A program made the position numbers and the translations under genes. A DNA stretch of 64,000 bases from Sanguinoderma infundibulare (lineage: Eukaryota; Basidiomycota; Agaricomycetes; Polyporales; Polyporaceae): contig JAVLRN010000002.1 in the NCBI GenBank assembly GCA_032821775.1, positions 2,604,001 to 2,668,000 of the forward strand. The letters are read 5' to 3'. Below the pieces are notes generated by a model that saw only the letters and a list, made by a program, of their open reading frames with translations, was not told where the DNA came from and ran no database searches. Shown here piece after piece: positions 13,628-25,398 of this stretch. The stretch's first letter is position 1. Every line of letters begins with the position of its first letter.

Positions 13628-15195
13628 CTAGTCACTCGGGAAGGGGAACGCAGCTGGGCTGCGGTACCCGTTCGTTCCCACCGCGCGCACTCCAAACACC
13701 ACATTATCCTTCGACAACAGCACCGTCACTTTATCCACCAGCCCGACCGGGATCACGTTTGACCACACCGGGACATCCGTCGCCCTCCACACCACCTCGT
13801 ACCCAGCCAAGCCCTCGTCCGTCCCCAGCGCCCACGAGAGCGTGCTGTTGTTCGTCAGCACCGACGTGTCCAGCGTAACGTTCTTCGGCGTGCCCGGAGC
13901 CTGGGCGAGCGACCAGAGCGCAGCCCCGTTCACGCGCGCCGCCCGCGCGATGAAATCAAAGTCGCAGAACTCGATCAGGTCCCCGAACTGTTCGCCCGTC
14001 ACCGCGTCGACGCGGACGTCCTGGTGCTGGTGCGCGAAATTTTCGTGCGGCTCCGTGAAGCGCGCCGCCGGGAAGCCGCGCTCGAGGAACGGCTCGTGGT
14101 CGCCTCCGCGCAGGAAGCGGTCTTCGCGGTAGATCACGCGCACTGTATGGACGTGCGCGCGAGACATCAGGTCTATCCTCGGCGCGGACATGGGATGGTG
14201 CACGCACCGTTCATGCCCGTCGCGTTGTTGGTCGCGACCTCCTTCGCGAACCTTGCGAGCTCGCGCGCCGGACTGTCGTTCTCGCCCCCAATGGACTCGC
14301 GCGTGGCTGTTTGCCTCGCGGTCTCCGTGGTCGGCATCCCCTGCGCGAAGAGGCGGATGCTGAATGGGTCAACTGTGCCGTCATCCGCCTTTGCGCTCCC
14401 CACGATGTCGTTCGTGAACATTCCCTGGACGTCCTTGCCCTCGTTGAACAGCGTCCCCGCGAGGAAGTCCGCCCCGAAGAGCCCCTGCTCCTCCCCTGCT
14501 ACGGCCGTAAGGATGATCGTGGCGGGCGACGGCGGGCGCTGGATCATCACGCGCAAGAGCTCCATAACGACCGCGACGCCCGACGCGTCGTCGTCCGCGC
14601 CGGGAGCGTCGTCCGTGAAGTTGTCGATGTTCGTCACGCGCGAGTCGTAGTGGCCGGAGATGACGTACACCCTGTCTGGGTCGGACGCGCCCTGGATCGT
14701 TGCGACCACGTCGCTGATGTTCACCGCGAACAGGATGCTTCCCGTCGGCTGCTGGATGTAGCTTGGGACGGTGACCGTCACGTTCGTGCCCGGGGCCGCG
14801 CCCGCCGCGATGGCGCGGAACTCGGCCGCGAGCCAGTCGCGCGCCGCGCCGATGCCGCGCACGGGGTCCGTCTGGTTGGAGAGCGTGTGGCGTGTGCCGA
14901 ACGAGACGAGCTTGGTGATCGTCGCGTTAATCTGCGCGGGGTCGATCTGGGCGAGCATGTTCTGCAGCTCTGCGGTGGGGGCCTGCGGGACCAGGGCGCT
15001 CCCAGGACCCTTCGGCCAGGCATCGGCAGGATCACATTCGCGGGCGAACAGATGGGTCACTCGAGAGATTGGGGAAACGGGGGAGTTGGTGCGGTGGAGC
15101 GAGGTGGCGTACGTGTCTGTGCAGGAAAGTACGATGATGACGAGAAGGAGAAGCCCTCTGACAGTGTGAGCTAGTTGGAGCGACCGAAGGAACAT
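13628..15195 (-). CDS. Secreted zinc aminopeptidase, peptidase family M28
   Basis: Two exons, 15195-14208 and 14142-13628, predict 500 aa. The 65-nt intron (GTGCGT...CAG) rejoins the conserved ATGMN/VRVIYR region exactly in frame. The N-terminus is a hydrophobic signal segment (about residues 13-30). The M28 metal and catalytic residues are visible: H182 in GHYDSR, D201 in GADDDASG, E235/E236 in AGEEQ, D263 in NDIVG, and a His in NFAHQHQD (364-371). The C-terminal ~85 residues (from [10 protein letters not shown]) look like the fibronectin-III-like domain that follows the catalytic domain in several fungal and bacterial M28 enzymes. The likely role is release of N-terminal amino acids from peptides outside the cell. 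The exact specificity cannot be read. Confidence 0.9.
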
Positions 15196-16917
15196 TGTGG
15201 TCGGCGGCGCGGACTTTCTGCTGGAGACTCTGTGGTTTTATCTATTGCGTTCTAGTCACGTTGTGTTTTGTCTCGAATGTCGCCGTGGTGGTGCGGATTG
15301 TGCGGTCCCTCGAAGCCTTCCGGTGGTCTAATCTTGAGTCTTGAACCCCTTGTGGGCTGAAGGGAGCATATGGTCTCTATATTGATAGCGCATCCTGCTG
15401 TCCAATAAAAATGCACGTCTTGATTCCCCACTTTGTTATTGATAGGTGGTGCTCCTCCGGGTCGGTCATGGGATGCCTTGAAGAAGCTGTTTATTGCGAA
15501 GTTCACATTGCCGATATCCTTCCCGAAGACCTGATCGGGAACTGTTCGACACACATAGCTCAGTTCCTAGAGCAGTAGGAAAAGCAGCCAATCAGTGTGA
15601 TCCTAAAGTTGGTTGTCGACATCAGATATGTATGGCACTGCATGCGCACCTCGGCGAGAACGAACGAGCCCAGGACGAACATTCATCGGACGTTGACCGC
15701 GCGGTGTGCTTGAATGGCATGTAGGTTCATCTCACACATTTCAAGGTGTATGGGCCATGGACTCCTGCGATGGCTTCGAGTAGCGATGAATCCGGTGGAG
15801 GTGCACCGAACTTTATCCATCGGCGCGGAAGGGGGTTCACGTTCAATGGAGTTGCCACTGCTCGAGGACGAAGACTTTGGAGATAACCGGATCACTCGCG
15901 ATAGTCTCTACGGGCCACGAGTATAGCGGTGATCATTGTGACCTGGGTTCGCCGTGCCTGTCGTAAAACGATCTCAGCCATGGGAAAGTATGAGGCGGAG
16001 GTGATACCATGGCTCACCGACGACGCCGCGATTGTCATGATCGGACGGTCATGCGACTCGACCATGCCCACGCCGACGTGGGGACTTTCAAAAGAGCACG
16101 AATTTTGGAGTGCCCGAGCCGTATTCTATATGAGCTCTGGCATTCAACAGCTGCCATGCTCACCTACAAACGGTCTAACTGGCCTTAAGTGGGTCAAGGG
16201 TTGACTCGGATTCAGAGGGAGAGCACAGTTTTTTGGGACCTGCAGAAGTCGCACTTCTTTTCGTGGAGGTCAATCGGTGAGGCACAAGGGCATACTGTAC
16301 ACGGCGGAGGTATGACTGATAGCTATCGTACACGAGCGTATTATAATATACTGAAGTCGCTCCAAGCAGTGGGACGAGGGGAAGTGTCGACGGGCGTTGT
16401 AGGGATTTTCATCTATGCGATGTGTATGCGACAGGACAAAGGAGTTGGAATTGAGAATGGATGGGAGCGGGTGAGACCGAGTTGTTCGGCTCTCCATCGC
16501 CACCCTGCAAGCGACAGGATGGACGATGGGTACACGTCTGCGAACATTGCATGCGGTGACATTAATGCTGGACAGAGAGAGCGGCACGGTGGGTTGCGGT
16601 GGAACAGGGCGTGTTGTTGGTGAGGGACGTAAGGCGTGTGTGAGCCCGGTCCTGCTGTGATGACTTTAGATGTGGATGGTGCCGTAGGCTGGGGTATACG
16701 GACAGTTGCAGAGCATCACGTTGAAAGCTGAGGTCCACGTTGCAAGTGGAAGTGAATGAGACGCATTGTCGTGTCCTGTCAGGAAATACGCAGTGTTCCG
16801 TTAGCGTCGTAAATTGTGGCTAAAATTAAAAACATCTACGATACCTCGAGCCGAAAATGTCATGGTGTATTCACAGTATTTTCTGGGTCATCCTTTCTCC
16901 GCTCGTAGTCTTCACCA
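15196..16917. other. Intergenic stretch, no gene seen
   Basis: This 1.7-kb stretch lies upstream of the M28 peptidase and downstream of the minus-strand F-box gene. No open frame shows family similarity or chains by splicing. It should contain the peptidase promoter; an A/T-rich GATAAAA-like box read on the minus strand lies near 15233-15242. Confidence 0.5.
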
Positions 16918-18348
16918 TTAGCTGCCGAAAGAGTCAGTAATGAAAGGCAGTGTAAAAAGCCTATGTAGTGTCTGCTTACGCATTCTGTAGTCCAGGCCAA
17001 GTCGCCCCAACTTCGCCCATGCGGGGAAGCAACCTTTGAGATGGTTCCACCACCATTCCCTCTGATCATCCCAGTCATAGACAACAACTATTACCCAACA
17101 TGGTACACTTTGGATGGCATCTGAGACACCAGTGGCGGACGCCGGTTGGAGGGTGTGCAGCCAATTCTGAGCAGTGGTACCCACAGTGCAGAGGATGTCC
17201 GAAAACCCCTGCTTGGACATGTCTGACGTGTACTCATATACGCCAAATCTGAGGACAGAAATCTGCCCCTTGGGCTTCCACGACGTGAGAATCGCCATCA
17301 GCGAGCCACTAGCCCTCTTTGGATCTGTTAAGGATGTTGGGAGGAGGAAAATACTCAGCCGCTGAAGTCCCAAGCATGAGCTCAGGTCAAGGCCTTGTGT
17401 TGCCAATGTGGTACCGGAACACATCAGACTCTACGTTTGGTGAAAATTAGAGAATGCATACCATGCGTGGACTCTTCAGCACTCTTTGACAGAGGAATAT
17501 TGACCGCGAGGCTCGCCAGAGTAGGTCCACATGCGGATATCAACCTCTCTGCTCCACGCGTGTTCATGGACTGAAGCTGAAAAGAAAAACGCGATGAGTT
17601 CTTTTATATAGAGAAAATGTTGTAAACATACAAGTAGGTATTGCAGCTTTGGGGCAAAATTTGGAATGACGCGCTTTCCATCAACTGACCGCATGAAGGC
17701 TGGAAGAGAGCCGAGGGTGATTACTTGCACAGACCGACACACGAGGTGGTGCAAGTTGGGTAGGGAGTGGACCATCCGCGCAAATTCAGTAAAGGAGTAG
17801 AACGTGGTGTGCTCCAGATGCAGTAGGATTATAGTGGTGAAGGAGGAGAGGAAGTGGTGGAAGCTGGAATGAAGAGGGATGAAGGGCAGATGTTTTGCGT
17901 TCTCGGATGTCGATGCGCTGAGGTACGATGTCGAGGATTCCGTGATGTGGACTACGTTTAGCATTTGGACGTTGGGTAGCCTTCTCGCAAAGATAGCTGG
18001 AAAAACTGAGAGAGTGCTTGCTGGGGTGTTCAGCGAGCGTCCGGTGAGTGTGATTTCGCGCACGTAGCTCCCAAGATGCGGTCTGCTGTCCAAGATTGTG
18101 GAAAGCCTTTGAAGAGAGGTGACGCCGGAAAGGTAAATCTCGTAGAACAGCGTTCTCTGGGCGCGGACTCGCCAAGCCTTGCAGACGAGGGAGCAACTAC
18201 GGAGGGTGGCGATGTTCTTCATCTGGTCTTGAATGTGCATCGAGTATAGCATGTCGATGATGTTTTCGCAGACTTCGACAGGAATGTAGCGTTGCGCTGG
18301 CTCGCGAGGGTCCGGTAGGTTGACACTGTCAGGAAGGAGTTCAGTCAT
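16918..18348 (-). CDS. F-box domain protein
   Basis: The start is the ATG at 18348. The F-box is clear at about residues 20-65 (YIPVEVCENIIDMLYS, then TLRSCSLVCKAWRVRAQ). Exon 1 runs to about 17632 (donor GTATGT). Exon 2 starts at 17576 and encodes NTRGAERLISACGPTLASL, then AVNIPLSKSAEEST. A last exon ends at the TAA-type stop at 16918 and contains the LRR-like string LGLQRLSIFLLP. The second intron (about 17461-17430) does not keep phase with GT-AG: joining the natural donor to the TAG acceptor runs into a stop. Either the boundary differs (a GC donor 6 nt upstream would restore the frame) or the gene is damaged there. Role: probable SCF substrate adaptor, substrate unknown. Confidence 0.65.
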
Positions 18349-18751
18349 TGGCAGGTGAGAAGGAGTGTGCTGGAGGTAAGTGAGGAGGAAAACGCAATGG
18401 GCGAAGGCTGTGGATGCTGTCTTTCCCCGCCAGGGCCGTCGAATCGCCCACGCGGTCCACCCGGGAACTGTTCTTCCCGATTGCGAATAGGATCTGTATA
18501 GCCTTGATCAATGTCATCTGCTCAACAACTTCGAAGGTCAGAATAAGGTTCACCTGCCATGCGGGCGGCCGCCTGCAGTGCAAGCACCTGGGGACGAAGA
18601 TTGATATCATATAACAGGAAGCACTCAAGCACGTACACACCTGTTTCACGTTGCGCCATGGCCAGACACGTCCGCGACCCAGCCTACAAACAGGACACGG
18701 ACCGCAAGCCGGGTCAGGCGAGGACACGTCCGAAAGCAGCAGTCTGACAGC

Positions 18752-19543
18752 TTCAGTGACGGAAGTGTGTCTCTGACCGACGGCGGCTTGCTGGCGTCGA
18801 ACGACTTTGTTCCCGTACACCATCCATCCCTTTCAAAAAAGACCACAAACGCATACATGCACCAACTCTTGTTCCCCTTGCAGGACACGACCGTCGTCTT
18901 TGTCCATCGAGGCGACATCCAAGCCGGGAAGTCTCACGTTGTGCAAATCACAGTCAAAGCAGACAGGTGAGTCGGTCGCGCGGACTCTCCGATCCGTCAT
19001 GTCCCTCATCAGGAATCGTCGTCCTCGTTATCCATAGGTTGCATGCCATAGATACAATCACGACGTACTATTTGGTGCGATATGATATAAGTGTATGTAT
19101 GCGCCTTCGACACCACGAAACACGTACCAAAATCCACATACGGCCGTACAGGACCTGATCCTCCGCCTCGTCACGACACACTTGGAGCAGTCCCTGCCAG
19201 AAGACCTCGTGTTCGAGGATCCCCGCTACGTGATCCACGCACGTGAGGCCCATAATACACTGGAAACGAGTGCTCACAGATATTGATGGATTGTCATAGA
19301 CCGGAAGCCATGGTCGTTCGGGCAAAAGGTGGCGTTCCAGTGGGGGAACGATAGGTTGGAGGTGTGCATGGATAAGTGGACGTTCTGGTTCCGGCTAAAA
19401 GGGCAGACATCGCTTCAAGGTAAGCAGCGCATCATCATCTTGAGCCTCGATTGGGCCAGGGCGAACTAGGTACTAGTGGAGCCGGGCCATTGTGTACTGA
19501 ATGGGGGAGCATTATCAGCTGCAGCAGGAAGAGCCGGCGATGA
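18752..19543 (+). CDS. Unrecognised spliced gene (5' end uncertain)
   Basis: I do not recognise this protein. Six segments chain in frame through GT-AG introns: about 18752-18814, 18884-18966, 19038-19074, 19152-19269, 19300-19419 and 19470-19543 (stop TGA). The pieces read FSDGSVSLTDGGLLASNDF, TTVVFVHRGDIQAGKSHVV, DLILRLVTTHLEQSLPEDL and RKPWSFGQKVAFQWGNDRL, which look like real coding sequence. The start exon is unclear. One possibility is the ATG at 18511 (MSSAQQLR), whose donor phase fits a single long intron to 18751. The fourth intron would be only 30 nt, so a boundary there may be wrong. The gene lies divergently from the F-box gene ending upstream at 18348. It could also be a decaying pseudogene. 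Confidence 0.42.
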
Positions 19544-19948
19544 CTGAGGAGATGGGGTGTATCCAAGATTGAGGCGAGCCGGCGGGCCGATCACACCAGG
19601 GCACTGTGTGTAGGAAGAGGCAGAGAGCAACATCCATGTAGAGACGCGTCTGGTGAGCGTGCTGTTGAATGAAAGCGTTGGATGAAAGCGTTGGATGAGG
19701 GCAAACGCCGAGGGGCAAACGAGTCCTCAGTCGCCCGCCCGTCGGCCAATCGTCGGTAGTCGTCGGTTCGAGGGTGCGCTTGGAAGGGACCGAACGAGCC
19801 GACGGTCCGGATGTCCGGGCGATGACCTCGAGGGACACGGGGACAGGCTGAGCTCTTTTAAAAGCAACAGCGACGGTCATGCTCCTCGTTTCTCTTCTCC
19901 AGTCCAGCTTCGCCTTTCTCAGCCCCTGGAAGCGCATAGTTTACCAGG
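19544..19948. other. Intergenic, upstream of L-fuconate dehydratase
   Basis: This stretch of about 400 nt should hold the promoter of the dehydratase gene. It contains a small direct repeat at 19670-19698, where the 13-nt string GAAAGCGTTGGAT occurs twice in tandem. No gene is seen. Confidence 0.5.
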
Positions 19949-21834
19949 ATGTCGCCCAAGATCGTTGGATACAAAACTCATGGTGTGGCTTCTCTCCTTC
20001 TCTTCGCAGGTCGTATTGACCGACACAGCGCCCTTTGCCAGACATTCGTTTCCCAACATCGCTTAGTGGCGATGGAACGGATGCCATGAACACAGATTGC
20101 GACTACTCATCAGCATATGTCAAGCTCCTCACCGACTCCGACCTCTCCGGCTATGGCATGACCTTCACCATCGGCCGTGGGAACGACATCGTCTGCTCTG
20201 CCATCCAAGAGCTGTCCAAACGCCTTGTTGGAAAAGATGTAGAGGAGATATTTGAAAACATGGGCCAGACGTGGGACTACCTCTCCGCTGACTCTCAGCT
20301 TCGTTGGTGCGCCATCACATATAAGTGGACGTCCCTGGGGGCAGTACCTGATAGCGTTGCCGCAGGATTGGTCCAGAGAAGGGCGTCATCCACATCGCGC
20401 TCGGGGCGGTGGACAATGCCCTGTGGGATATGTTCGCTCGCGCTCGGAACAAGCCCTTGTGGAAGCTTGTTGTGGACATGACCCCTGTACGCACACACGC
20501 TCTCGCGCGCTCCGCCCCCCATCCTCCTACTCACCCCCCTCATCCCGATCGGCCGTGTCACATCAGGAGGAGATCGTCAACGCCACCGCATTCCGGTACA
20601 TCACAGACGCGCTCACTCGCGACGAGGCACTCGCCATGCTCAAAGAGAAGCAGGCCACCCGCCCGGAGCGCGAGGCCAAGGTTCGCGACCTGGGCTACCC
20701 GGCGTACGTCACCTCCGCCGGATGGCTGGGCTACTCCGACGACAAGGTCGCTCGCCTCACCCGCGAGGCCGTCGAGATGGGTTTCAATCACTTCAAGATG
20801 AAGGTTGGCGCCAACAGAGACTCCGACCTCCGCCGGGGCAGGATCATCCGTTCGATTATCGACGACCCGCAGTACCTGCCCGCTGGCCTCAAGCCCAGGG
20901 ATCCCAACGGTCCAGATCTCGTTGGCAAGAACGCTGGCCTAACCGGGAGCGTCCTCATGATTGATGCGAACCAAGTGTGGGACGTGCCACAAGCAATCGA
21001 CTACGTCAAGAGCCTTGAGGAGATCAAGCCATGGTGAACCTCCCATCTGGCTGCATGAGGTGGTTTCGTGTGCGCTCACCTTCTGATATACCTGACTAGG
21101 TTCATCGAAGAGCCAACCGCACCTGACGACATCCTTGGCCACGCCGCAGTCCGCAAAGCATTGAGGCCGTATGGGATCGGTGTTGCAACGGGCGAGCATG
21201 CGCACAATCGCATGGTCTTCAAACAGCTCCTTCAAGCCGAGGCCATCGACGTTTGTCAGATTGACTCGTGTCGTCTTGCTGGCGTTAGTGAGGTCCTCAG
21301 CGTGCTCCTGATGGCTGCCAAGTGAGCACACTTGTTGTCTTCCCGGCCAGGACGTCGCTAACTCGTGCTTGAATAGGTTTGGCGTCCCTGTCTGTCCTCA
21401 CGCTGGGGGAGTTGGCCTGTGCGAGTACGTGATCCACTTGAGGTACGTGGTCTCTGCATTTCGCACGTCGCGCGCGGAAACGACTTGGCACTCACCTTGG
21501 ACATGGCTCTCGACAGCTTGATTGACTACATCGCCATCTCTGGTACGATGGAGCGCAACGTGCTCGAGTTCGTCGACCATCTGCACGAGCACTTCATCTA
21601 CCCGTGTTCGATCAACAAGAACGGCCGGTACAACGTTCCCAGCAACGCTCAGGAAGGCTACAGGTTCGTACGACACGCTTCTTCCCATCTTCTTCTCCTC
21701 GAAGACGTCTGACGTTTCCCCGCGATCGCATCTGTCTCACGTTGCCCAGCATCGAGATGCACGAGAAGAGCATCGACGAGTACGAATACCCGAACGGCAC
21801 ATATTGGAAGAGCCGTGGGGTCGCGCGGACGTGA
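19949..21834 (+). CDS. L-fuconate dehydratase (enolase superfamily)
   Basis: Eight exons: 19949-19982, 20042-20306, 20366-20486, 20567-21033, 21100-21321, 21377-21442, 21517-21663, 21750-21834. All junctions keep phase, giving 468 aa. The N-terminal capping domain ([17 protein letters not shown]) and the barrel match fungal and human ENOSF1-type L-fuconate dehydratases, which convert L-fuconate to 2-keto-3-deoxy-L-fuconate in the non-phosphorylating L-fucose pathway. The catalytic set is complete: K217/K219 in FKMKVG, metal ligands D273 (IDANQ), E299 (FIEEP) and E328 (TGEH), and the D351/H378 dyad (QIDSCR, CPHAGG). No other fucose-pathway gene is adjacent. The enzyme is probably cytosolic. 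Confidence 0.92.
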
Positions 21835-22812
21835 TGAGCCTGAGCACGACCCCATATTGGTACTAGTTTAAGTTTCGCGGGGAGCTCCGAAGCGTTAAGA
21901 AGTCGAGGTATGAAATGTCTGTACTGTATCACCCTCATAACGGGGCACTGTGTCCGAGTTTGATCTGCACACGCCACCACAGAAGCGCGTCACATATCTA
22001 CGCCGTGTGTGCGCGTACCGGCCACCCGCTGCCATGTCAGTCCCGGGTTCCGCGGATGCGATGCAGCACTCTACGATCGACAGCCTCTACCCCGACGGCA
22101 ACAGCAACCACAACCGACCACAAACCATCGCCCTACGTGGTCCGCACTTCCCTCGCACAAGCCAAGAGGGACAGAGAGCCTCTCCCTCGGGAATCGGAAT
22201 GTCTTTTGCCCCGAATGCGCTGCATGTACTGGTGCTCTACGACTACTTAATAGAGTGTGGTCTGCGGACTCGCGTCGCATCAGAACGCAGCACTGTCTGA
22301 CGCTGACACTGAAACTTCTGCGTCGATCGTATGTGGTAGGACTGCTGAAGCAGTGTATCAAGCATGCACCAGTAGTACTGGCACTCTCCCTCCCATCCCG
22401 TCGTTGCTGAACATCGTGGTCGTCGTGTCACCGTTTCACCGTTCAGACGGGTTTTGATGACCGCACAGAAAATGTATCCAGCAGTGGAGCGCTACCTCCG
22501 ACGTCTCTGAGATATGCACCCGCGAGGCACGGATGAGGTTAACAGAGAGAGCGAGGAATGCAGCATTAGCACAATCTGTGCGGTGCAGGCCTATCATACA
22601 TCAGCGTGCATCTACTGTACAAGACGGCCGTCATGCCCAGGCGTATACATAGCAGGCGCATGTGAGAAACGAAGCAGATGACAGACCGTGGTCGTCGATA
22701 AGTTATGTCAAAGGAGCAGCAGCGTCGCGACGCTGCTCGTGCATGAGCGTCATAACCTACAGACCCATGGATCGCAATGAATCAGCGAAACGAAAGCACG
22801 AATTGCGCTTAG
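21835..22812. other. Intergenic stretch between convergent genes
   Basis: This ~1-kb stretch lies between the dehydratase stop and the stop of the minus-strand hydrolase. Several short overlapping frames are present, but none has recognisable similarity. Confidence 0.5.
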
Positions 22813-23935
22813 TCACAGTCGAGCCAAGGACGACACACTCACCGCCAACCGGCCGACGAACATGAGCAGATGCCTCACGAACTCGTCCTTCCTGTCCACG
22901 AACAGCGCATGGCTGGCCCCGGCGATCACGTGCGCCTCCGCGCTACGAAAGTGTCGGCGGAGCTCGCGCACGATCCCCGCGCCGTCCACGAGATTGTCCT
23001 CGGCGCCGACGAGGATCATAAGCGGTAAGCCCCGCTGACCGGCATCGAGCAGCCTCGCGGGGTCGTGCGTTGTGCGGAAGACGGCGTTGGTCGCGTCCGG
23101 GTCCTGCGCGATGCTCTGCCCGAGCCACGCTGCCTTGATGGAGTCTGGTATTCGACGCGCGGGGCCGGCGAAGAGCCCGTCGACGAACGCGGTCTTGGCC
23201 CTCCCAAGCGCGACGGCATCGCGTGCGGCACTGAGCGTCTGCACGACGCCAGCCATCCGGGGCGAGAGCCCAATATGCGTTATTGCTGCGCCCGGGGCCA
23301 GGAACGGGAGGGGCGCGACGTACACCACTCCTGCGATGGGGGGTGGGCCCACATGGGCGTAGATGTCGGCCACGACTGCGGCTGATGATGACGCACGGCG
23401 CAACGCGTCAGCCCCGGTTGGTATATGTGTGTGGTGACGAAGGAGATTGCAACGCACCACCGAAGCCCCTGCGTGTGCGTGCGCGCGGACGGAGATTGAT
23501 CAGCACAATGGGGGTTTGTTTCCACATGCGAGGGGAAAGGGACGCACCACGCCACGACTATCGGCCTTCGCAGGTTGAACGCGCCGATGACAGCCGCAAA
23601 ATCATCCGCGTACAGATGCGACGACTGCCCTTGGGCACCTGCCGCCGTCCTGGGCCCGCTCCTGCCGTGACAACGGAGATCGTATCGCACCTGCGGAAGC
23701 AATAAGTTCTGTGTGAGTGGAGGCTTCAACCGTCCGCATTTGGCAACTGCCCACTCACCATGTAAAGATGGTCGGTTAGGCGCGTGTCCTCGAAAAGCTC
23801 GTCGTACACGGAGGCACACAGCGTCGCTTCGTGGACGAAGACGACGTGTGGATTCCGAGGGTTCCCCACCGCCTCCGCGTAGATGCACGTCCCATCGGAG
23901 GACCGCGGTGTTTTGACCACAGTCGCAGGAGGCAT
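22813..23935 (-). CDS. Alpha/beta-hydrolase fold protein
   Basis: Proposed exons: 23935-23759, 23690-23548, 23468-23458 (11 nt) and 23381-22813, 299 aa in frame throughout. The fold is clear: HVVFVHEATLCASVYDELF (oxyanion region), VRYDLRCHGRSGP, RPIVVAW before the nucleophile elbow, the acid in ILVGAEDNLVDG, and the His in AGASHALFVDR. In this model the elbow reads W-G-F-G-A, so the usual Ser (W-S-x-G-G) is Gly, and the elbow is encoded by an 11-nt micro-exon. The micro-exon is forced by reading frame, not by transcripts. If it is right, the protein may lack hydrolase activity; if not, the Ser may lie in an exon I failed to place. Substrate unknown; no signal peptide seen. Confidence 0.72.
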
Positions 23936-23988
23936 GAGCGTGCTGAAAGCAGGAGGAGGGGATGGCGGACGACTGCCTCGGACGGCCG

Positions 23989-23995
23989 ATTTATA
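23989..23995 (-). promoter_or_regulatory. TATA-like box of the alpha/beta-hydrolase gene
   Basis: Reads TATAAAT on the minus strand, about 54 nt upstream of the proposed ATG at 23935. Position and sequence fit a core promoter element. This is a motif match only. Confidence 0.45.
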
Positions 23996-25398
23996 AGGCC
24001 ATGGGGGAAGGGAGCAGTAGCGATCACTCAATTTCCTCGCCTCAGCGACGACGTTAATTGAAAACGGGGGGAGGATGTGGAAGGCCGACCGCCGCACCGC
24101 CACGCTGACATCCCAATGGTCTCTTGCAGAGCGCGCGACTCGCCGCTGGCGGGCCCATCGGCAGATTCGATGCAACGAGATTAGATTGGGGAAGGTGTTC
24201 CCATCTCGATCGCGCCTGTGTTTCCGTGTCTTCTTCGACTCCGAGAGCCTGAGCGCGCGACGCCGACGCGCACGCAATGGAACAGTTGGAACGAAGGGGT
24301 TGGTCAACGCCCATGCTTCTGCTCCTGTGTGCCCATCGCGTCAATTCAATCCCTTTCCGCAGGGAACGCGCGAGAGTGCTACGGATGATGATGCTTTGCA
24401 TGAGCTCGTACTTGTAAGGCGTGAAGGCGTGAACAAGGAAGGCGCACCTTCCTTACGGAAATCTCGCCTTGACCGAGTGCTCCGGCAGAAGGCGGAGTGG
24501 TAGAAGTAAACTGAAAGCCGGAGAGCGTCCGGTTTTGCAGGGGTTGACGCTGCTGATCGCCACGAAGTAACGGCTCGGGCGGATAGAAGCGTTCAATGCA
24601 AGACCGCGGTCGGTTTTGACATACGCATCCGGGCGATGGTCTGGGAATCGTGCCCTGCGAGATCGAGGTTTCAGCGAACAAATAAATGATCGAGAGCATC
24701 CGGGTGTGTCCAGGCGCGGCCCTCCCCAGGCTTCCCATCATCTCAGTCACTGGATCTGCCATCTGAGCGAGGTCCTCGCACAGGCCCTCCAGGGCTGAGA
24801 GCCTGCCACACCGATCGACTGCCTTTTTGCGCGCCACAACACTGCATGATGAGACTCACCTCGATAAATAAGCATCCAGACAACGCAACAACGTCGTGAG
24901 GACAGCCAACACCAAAAGCTAAAGGCGACACTACTCCGTCCGAGTGTTGACAAACCGGTAGCATTCCAGGGCGAGGCTCCAGCCACATTCGAAAAGGTAA
25001 TCTTCAACCTCAGAGGCGGGAGGCTAGGTACAGGCAGGGGGAATGTCGGCTACCGTGTGAAACCAAGGAATTGCTGCGAGCGTTCGGCCCGAACAAGTGT
25101 CGAGGTTCCATCATCGCGGTCAAGATCGTTAGACAGAAAGGTTTAATTGGCGACGGAGAAGGAACGGACGCACCACGATTCCCGAAACCCCGCCTGGGTC
25201 TCGGCAGGTGTACATGCATTGACACGATATGACGCATAAACCATAGTCTCGTTTTGAGAGAAAATGTCCAAGAAAGGTAGAGGTAGACAGACACGAAATG
25301 ATTAGCGACCGCAATCCCGAACGCCGACCACCAGAAGCAACGTTCACAACAGACACGGAGCGACGTGGAGCACGGCTAAGAAGCAGCCCGCGGAGCGT
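23996..25398. other. Intergenic stretch, no supported gene
   Basis: This 1.4-kb stretch lies between the hydrolase promoter and the 3' end of the next F-box gene. A minus-strand frame near 24379-24837 contains a stretch that looks protein-like (LSALEGLCEDLAQMADPV), but I could not extend it by splicing or assign a family. Confidence 0.45.

Noticed and set aside
14311..15174. Long open frame (287 codons) on the plus strand
   Set aside because: It is the antisense shadow of the M28 peptidase coding sequence.
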